DNA from: an uncultured Solirubrobacter sp.
Lineage (GTDB): Bacteria; Actinomycetota; Thermoleophilia; Solirubrobacterales; Solirubrobacteraceae
Direction of reading: 5' to 3'
NCBI GenBank assembly: GCA_937871635.1
Contig: CALMNS010000239.1
Span: 1-36,664, forward strand
Length of the DNA: 36,664 nt
Shown here: positions 33,007-36,664 of the stretch, piece after piece
How the letters are laid out: the number at the start of each line of letters is the position of its first letter
Position numbering within the stretch: position 1 is the stretch's first letter
The notes under the pieces: generated by a model
The model's database searches: none
Told to the model about the DNA's origin: nothing
Seen by the model: only the letters and a program-made list of their open reading frames with translations
Position numbers and translations under genes: made by a program

Positions 33007-33034
33007 GTCCCGTAAGCGGAACGGGCTACGGGAC
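33007..33034. repeat. 28-bp palindrome, res site I-like, upstream of the resolvase
   Basis: GTCCCGTAAGC, GGAACG, GGCTACGGGAC: 25 of 28 positions match the dispersed consensus. Its 28-bp span equals that of the crossover site I of Tn3/gamma-delta res. Confidence 0.7.
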
Positions 33035-33077
33035 ATCACCGCTCCGAGCAAGCGCCCACCTGCTGAGCGGATGCAAG

Positions 33078-33134
33078 GTGTCCCGTAAGACCCGCCCGTT
33101 GAAGTGCCCGGTCAACGTCCGGCATACGGGACAC
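33078..33134. promoter_or_regulatory. Second res-like half-site pair and probable resolvase operator
   Basis: GTGTCCCGTA at 33078-33087 and its exact reverse complement TACGGGACAC at 33125-33134 flank a 37-bp interval. The left half-site lies 73 bp from its counterpart in the 28-bp palindrome. In Tn3-type systems the accessory res sites overlap the resolvase promoter, and this position, ending 10 bp before the GTG start, fits that. Confidence 0.6.
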
Positions 33135-33144
33135 ACTTCGCCGG

Positions 33145-33744
33145 GTGTCCGGACTGCTGATCGGCTACGCGCGCGTCTCCACCGACGCCCAAGACCTCAC
33201 TGCCCAACGGGACGCACTCGCAACGCTCGGCGTCCCGGCGGAGCGTGTCTACGTCGACCACGGCCTGACCGGCACCAACCGCGACCGGCCGGGACTACGA
33301 GAAGCGCTCGCTGCGTGCCGCGCCGGCGACACGCTGGTCGTCACCAAGCTCGACCGGCTCGCGCGATCGCTGCCGGACGCGCGCGACATCGTCGACGAGC
33401 TCACCCGCCGCGAGATCCGACTCAACCTCGGCGGGTCGGTGCACGACCCGATCGACCCGGTCGGGCGGCTGCTGTTCAACGTGCTCGCCATGGTCGCCGA
33501 ATTCGAATCCGATCTCATACGCGCCCGCACGCGCGAGGGCATGCAGGTGGCCAAGGCCAAGGGCCGCCTGCTGGGCAAGCAGCCCAAGCTCACGCCGCTG
33601 CGAGAGGCCCACCTCGTAGCCCTGCACCGCAGCGGCGAGCACGCCAGCGCCGACCTGGCCGAGCTCTTCAATGTCGCGCGGTCCACCGTCTACCGGGCGC
33701 TCGAGCGAGCTCGACTCGCGGCGTCAATACCCGACGCCGCGTAG
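33145..33744 (+). CDS. Serine recombinase/resolvase, intact
   Basis: 199 residues. The catalytic domain is complete: LIGYARVSTDAQDLTAQRDA with the nucleophile Ser in RVST, YVDHGLTGTNRDRPGLREAL, DTLVVTKLDRLARSLPDARD (the K-L-D-R-L-A-R-S motif), GGSVHDPIDPVGRLLFNVLA and MVAEFESDLIRARTREGM. The C-terminal helix-turn-helix reads SADLAELFNVARSTVYRALE. Size and layout are those of Tn3-type resolvases and invertases, which bind short inverted repeats and recombine supercoiled DNA. GTG start at 33145 matches the position in copy A. A probable res region precedes it. Confidence 0.92.
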   Translation: MSGLLIGYARVSTDAQDLTAQRDALATLGVPAERVYVDHGLTGTNRDRPGLREALAACRAGDTLVVTKLDRLARSLPDARDIVDELTRREIRLNLGGSVHDPIDPVGRLLFNVLAMVAEFESDLIRARTREGMQVAKAKGRLLGKQPKLTPLREAHLVALHRSGEHASADLAELFNVARSTVYRALERARLAASIPDAA

Positions 33745-33831
33745 ACCTCACCGCCTACGTAGACGCCTTGGCCCGAGCCAAGCGCTTAACCGAACCTCCG
33801 ATCGTCCGCAATGAGCGGAGATCTCGGGTGC

Positions 33832-33853
33832 GTATAGCGTGGTTAACGCACCC
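33832..33853 (+). repeat. CGGGTGCGTAWAGCG motif, copy 3
   Basis: CTCGGGTGCGTATAGCGTGG then TTAACG, 87 bp after the intact resolvase stop. It ends where similarity to the left-edge repeat (145-420) begins. Confidence 0.6.
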
Positions 33854-34120
33854 TGGAGGTGGTCAGGCGAGCATAAGCTGCCCGGGTCGAGCGCTTCTGA
33901 GATGATCGACATCAGCCTGATCATCGGTGCCGTCAGTGCGAGAGGCCGCGACGGGGAGCGAGAGGCGCTCCGCGCGAGCGCCGGGCGCTGACTTCGACTG
34001 TTTCCAGCCGTTCGATAGCGAGGACAGGCTTCTCGATGAGCGGCTCGAAGGGCTGAGTGGAGAGTGCACTGACGGCGACGGAGAAGCGCTTGTTGAACGA
34101 CAGGTGCGCGGGAAGGCGAA
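33848..34120. repeat. Segment duplicated at 145-420
   Basis: Direct-orientation counterpart of the left-edge repeat; covers the 3' end and downstream flank of the exported-protein gene. See the entry at 145-420. Confidence 0.8.
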
Positions 34121-34967
34121 GGGCGAGGGTGCGCTGACTGCGGCCGGCAGGACCCGCGGTTGTCTCGGGTTCGGTGACGAGGCGGAGGGTGTCCGCGCCG
34201 ATTCGGACTTGGGCGCTGGCAGACACAGAGCGGGTCTCGCCGTCGCGCTGATCGACACTCACGAAGACGTCGGTTGCCGGTCGAAGCGGCGCGGCCGTGA
34301 ACAGTCGAAGGCAGGGTGCGCCGCCGCTGCCGACGGCGATCTCCGCCCGGATGATGTCGAGCGGCGGCGCGTGGATCGGTCGAAGATTGACGGTCGAGAC
34401 CACGCTCGCTGCCTTCAGGCGGCGCGATCCGAGCGCTGGGCCACACTCCAGGGCCGGCCCCAGGTCAGCCGGTCGTCCGGCTTGGGCGGGAGAGATCGGC
34501 CGCTCCTTGGCCGATGGGTTCGGCCCGTAGCCGAAGAACTCCGAGTCGAATGAGCCGGCGCGCAGGATCCGGAGGCGCCCGTCGCGGCGCTCGAGCCACC
34601 AGACGTCGCTGACGCGTACTCGTGTGCCGCTGGCTCGGACCGTGTCGAGGCCGACGGCGACCGAAACGAGGCGTTTGCCGCGAGGGGCCCCGACCGACCG
34701 CAGCTCCACCGAGCGCCAGCGCTCTCGGCGGACCTCCTCGTCGGCGAAGACCGACTGCAAGCCGCTCCGGCAGCGCTGCTGGGAACGAGGGCCCCGCAGG
34801 GAGGAAAGCCGGCAGATCCGTTCGCTGTCCTCCGAGAGGTGAGCGCGCAGGTAGGCCTCGACCACCGCCGCGCTGGACGGCCCTCGCGCTGACGCGCGTT
34901 CGGAGACGTTCCAGTCGGCCACGACCGCGACGCCGACCAGCAGGACGACCGCCAGCAACCGGGTCAC
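33933..34967 (-). CDS. Membrane-anchored or exported hypothetical protein, third gene of the toxin locus
   Basis: 344 residues from the GTG at 34965-34967, which overlaps the stop of the preceding gene (GTGA). Residues 2-19 (TRLLAVVLLVGVAVVADW) form a signal anchor. The next part, SSAAVVEAYLRAHLSEDSER then ICRLSS, and VWWLERRDGRLRIL look like an NTF2/SnoaL-like exported domain. The second half (RLLKAAS to the C-terminus) is beta-rich: DVFVSVDQRDGETRSVSASA and LALRLPAHLSFNKRFSVAVS. No known family recognised. A decayed paralogue of its C-terminus sits at 275-420. Coupling to the candidate immunity gene suggests a shared role. Confidence 0.65.
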   Translation of the reverse strand: MTRLLAVVLLVGVAVVADWNVSERASARGPSSAAVVEAYLRAHLSEDSERICRLSSLRGPRSQQRCRSGLQSVFADEEVRRERWRSVELRSVGAPRGKRLVSVAVGLDTVRASGTRVRVSDVWWLERRDGRLRILRAGSFDSEFFGYGPNPSAKERPISPAQAGRPADLGPALECGPALGSRRLKAASVVSTVNLRPIHAPPLDIIRAEIAVGSGGAPCLRLFTAAPLRPATDVFVSVDQRDGETRSVSASAQVRIGADTLRLVTEPETTAGPAGRSQRTLALRLPAHLSFNKRFSVAVSALSTQPFEPLIEKPVLAIERLETVEVSARRSRGAPLAPRRGLSH

Positions 34968-35563
34968 TGGCTGAGTTCCTCCTCCATGCCGGAATACCAG
35001 GTCAGGGCGTCCGGCGGGAGATTCCCGCCGTTGAGCTGCTGGTTGAGCGAGACGATGGCCTCGCCCGGCTTGTCGCTCCCGAGCGTGATCAGCACCTTCT
35101 GTGCTCGAGGCCAGACCTGCCACCGACGCCAGCACCCGACCGCGAGCACGAGCTGCTCGACGAAGATCCGATGCAGCTCCTGCACCTCCTCTTCGTCGCC
35201 CATCAAGTCCTCTCCCGGCACGCTCGCGTCCCACTCAGACGTCGCCTCAAGCGCCCACGCCCGCCAGCTCGCCGCACCCTCGGGATCGTCTCGGGGATCA
35301 CCGAAGACGCTCCACTCGACGTACGAGAACGAGTTGCCGTCCCACCGAACCGAACTACGAAAGAACTCCCCCACCGCCGCCTCCAGCCTGCGCCGTTGAT
35401 GCTCGGCCGTGTCCACATACAGCACCGCAACGCGATGACGAGGATCGCCCTCCGCGTCGGTCACGAACAGGTAGACGCGGTCGAGATCCGCCCGAGCGTC
35501 CTCAGGCAAACGGCCAATCGCCTCACACAGCCACACCGCCAGACGCTGGTCGAAGCCGATCAT
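34964..35563 (-). CDS. Hypothetical protein, candidate immunity protein
   Basis: 199 residues, acidic, no signal or membrane segment. Segments include QRLAVWLCEAIGRLPEDARA, DRVYLFVTDAEGDPRHRVAV with LYVDTAEHQRRRL, EGAASWRAWALEATSEWDAS and VLITLGSDKPGEAIVSLNQQ. I do not recognise a named family. It begins 124 bp after the end of the AHH nuclease-like gene, the usual place for the antidote gene in polymorphic toxin loci, and its size and acidity fit that class. The immunity role is inferred from position alone. Its stop overlaps the start of the exported protein gene. Confidence 0.6.
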   Translation of the reverse strand: MIGFDQRLAVWLCEAIGRLPEDARADLDRVYLFVTDAEGDPRHRVAVLYVDTAEHQRRRLEAAVGEFFRSSVRWDGNSFSYVEWSVFGDPRDDPEGAASWRAWALEATSEWDASVPGEDLMGDEEEVQELHRIFVEQLVLAVGCWRRWQVWPRAQKVLITLGSDKPGEAIVSLNQQLNGGNLPPDALTWYSGMEEELSQ

Positions 35564-35687
35564 GCAGATCAGTATCGCCGCTCAAGGTCGCTGCCCATAT
35601 ACCGACCACGGATGAGCGCTCGCAACACTCGCCGCAACGACGAGCGAAAGCGCGGACTGCTTCACACCTGCCGTCGAGACCAATGCC

Positions 35688-36623
35688 TTAGCCGACCAAA
35701 CTTGCACTTAAGCGCCGGAAGTACTCCTCGCTGCTCTCGCCGTACGTCAGGGGATGCCAGGTCCGCGCTCGATCGCTGGGCATGCTCCGGTAGAGCTTTG
35801 TTCCTTCCCTTGCTCCCCGCGCGCGCAGCCAAACGCCGTTCGCTGACTGGTTCGGGTAAACCCGGCAGCGAAACGCCCCCGCCTGAACGATGCGTACGCT
35901 CAAGCTCGGCTCGCGGGCAGGGACGATGTGGTGGGCGTTCCAGACGCCGCGCGGGCTTCGGAACGGCAGCTGACGGCCGATGACCCCGCGCAAGATGTCG
36001 CTGGGTCCGCCGCTCGTTCTAAAGGCCCCCGTCGCGGGATTGTAGAGCCCCAGCCTACGCCACGCCCTGACTTCAGCGTCTTGGCGGTCAGCGGTGGTCG
36101 GGCACGCGAGGCGCGCAGTTCTGCGACCCCCTCTTAGAGGAGGGAGGACGGGCACGGGGTTACGAACGCCAGGTCTCAACGCTGAGCCCCCGATGCCCGT
36201 AAGTGTGATGACGTAGGTCTGTGCTCCGTCGGTGAAGGGACTGCATTCGAAGCTGAGATCTCGAAGCGGTACGGGTCCTCCACCATCGATCCTGTTGTAA
36301 TTGACTTGGCGCCTCAAGATCCGACGGCCCTTCAGCCTGATCTCAACGATCCCGCTGATCGCCAGCACGACGTTCGGGCCACAGGCGGCCGGGTTGATGA
36401 AGATCCCCACGCGCCGGTTCTCGGCCTGGAAGCGGACGGCATTCTCTCGAACCACTGTGTTGCGTCGCGGTCGGATCTCGAAGTCGCAGCGAACCGGATC
36501 AGCGCTTGCCCGGGCGCTGTTGGTTGTGGAGGGGGCACCCACGTTCCCTACACGATCGATGGCCCGGATCTGCACCTCTTCCCCAGCAGCGGAGAGCGAG
36601 CTCGGGAGGGCTAGTTGTAGTTC
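35688..36623 (-). CDS. AHH-type HNH/ENDO VII nuclease toxin C-terminal region, 5' end broken
   Basis: From the GTG at 36575 the product is 295 residues; the same frame is open to a TAG at 36624-36626. The C-terminal 90 residues carry the AHH nuclease pattern: WNAHHIVPAREPS (residues 212-224), NGVWLRARG (246-254) and a trailing WHPLTYGESSEEYFRRLSAS. The N-terminal part is beta-sandwich-like (LPSSLSAAGEEVQIRAIDRV and GNVG), as in repeated Ig- or fibronectin-like domains of large exported proteins. A one-base deletion near 36612 would join it to an upstream frame reading MNNVARNYN, so the real gene probably extends past the window. Expected activity is DNA cleavage in target cells (inference). 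Confidence 0.65.
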   Translation of the reverse strand, partial: ELQLALPSSLSAAGEEVQIRAIDRVGNVGAPSTTNSARASADPVRCDFEIRPRRNTVVRENAVRFQAENRRVGIFINPAACGPNVVLAISGIVEIRLKGRRILRRQVNYNRIDGGGPVPLRDLSFECSPFTDGAQTYVITLTGIGGSALRPGVRNPVPVLPPLRGGRRTARLACPTTADRQDAEVRAWRRLGLYNPATGAFRTSGGPSDILRGVIGRQLPFRSPRGVWNAHHIVPAREPSLSVRIVQAGAFRCRVYPNQSANGVWLRARGAREGTKLYRSMPSDRARTWHPLTYGESSEEYFRRLSASLVG

Positions 36624-36664
36624 CTAGCCACGTTGTTCATCCGGGCCCCCTTGGAGGCTGACAG

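Larger units (their letters stand above)
33007..33853 (+). mobile_element. Serine-resolvase element, copy B (intact)
   Basis: The unit has a 28-bp palindrome at 33007-33034, a second pair of half-sites, GTGTCCCGTAAG (33078-33089) and TACGGGACAC (33125-33134), an intact resolvase gene, and the 3' motif CTCGGGTGCGTATAGCG (33832). All parts recur, degraded, in copy A. No transposase is present, so this may be a fragment of a larger transposon or a stand-alone site-specific recombination unit. Ends are not defined by inverted repeats. Confidence 0.55.

Noticed and set aside
34622..35983. Long plus-strand open frame (453 codons) across the toxin locus
   Set aside because: It crosses three minus-strand genes and has Arg/Pro-rich shadow composition, with no motif.
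1..36664. tRNA or rRNA genes
   Set aside because: No T-arm GGTTCGAATCC-type consensus with a fitting cloverleaf was found. The GAATTCGAATCC at about 33499 lies inside the resolvase coding sequence.

Overview
The window is high-GC DNA with GTG/ATG starts, many 4-bp stop/start overlaps and gene families typical of soil Actinomycetota (ROK regulators, WYL-domain YafY regulators, EamA, LysE and APC exporters/permeases, MmcQ/YjbR, putative glycolipid-binding proteins). A Solirubrobacterales/Thermoleophilia-like chromosome is my best guess, by inference only. No rRNA, tRNA or CRISPR array was seen.

Left edge (1-3710): a tandem 8-bp repeat, a decayed copy of a gene whose intact relative lies at the right edge, and a minus-strand group made of a secreted trypsin-like protease followed by two tandem copies of a small PASTA-like protein. 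The second copy was duplicated together with the last codons of the protease gene. The protease 5' end abuts, head to head, a DUF5131 (phage Gp37/Gp68-like) gene that has lost its N-terminal half; the junction near 3155-3190 looks like a deletion or rearrangement scar.

Central catabolic island (4129-12860): a ROK transcription regulator reads away from a tightly coupled seven-gene operon: ROK kinase-like protein, M20 hydrolase, ribose-type ABC binding lipoprotein, permease, YhfX-like PLP enzyme, ABC ATPase and a double-SIS sugar isomerase/deaminase. Together they suggest import and breakdown of a compound that carries both a sugar (or amino sugar) and an amino or acyl part. I do not recognise this combination as a characterised pathway. 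A near-perfect palindrome in the divergent promoter region is a candidate operator.

Decay zone (12861-17600): remnants of an NmrA-like protein, a tyrosine integrase, an MFS transporter and an SDR, a P-loop kinase with a TGG-to-TAG stop, and a serine resolvase copy with three frameshifts. Intact or near-intact genes resume with EamA, a broken metallo-beta-lactamase-fold hydrolase, LysE, MmcQ/YjbR plus methyltransferase, TetR/VOC, a SnoaL-like protein, a second methyltransferase, an ankyrin-repeat protein, a glycolipid-binding-domain protein, DUF389, YafY/WYL, an APC permease, a second SnoaL-like protein and an alpha/beta hydrolase with two compensating frameshifts.

Right edge (33000-36664): an intact serine resolvase preceded by a res-like array, then a minus-strand group that looks like a polymorphic toxin locus: an AHH-type HNH/ENDO VII nuclease C-terminal module (5' end broken near the window edge), a candidate immunity protein, and a membrane-anchored or exported protein coupled to it by a 4-bp overlap.

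Two patterns cut across the genes. A 28-bp palindrome (arms GTCCCGTAAGC and GCTTACGGGAC) recurs in several intergenic gaps and also in the res-like region of the resolvase. A short motif, CGGGTGCGTAAAGCG, recurs just beyond both resolvase copies and beside the integrase remnant.
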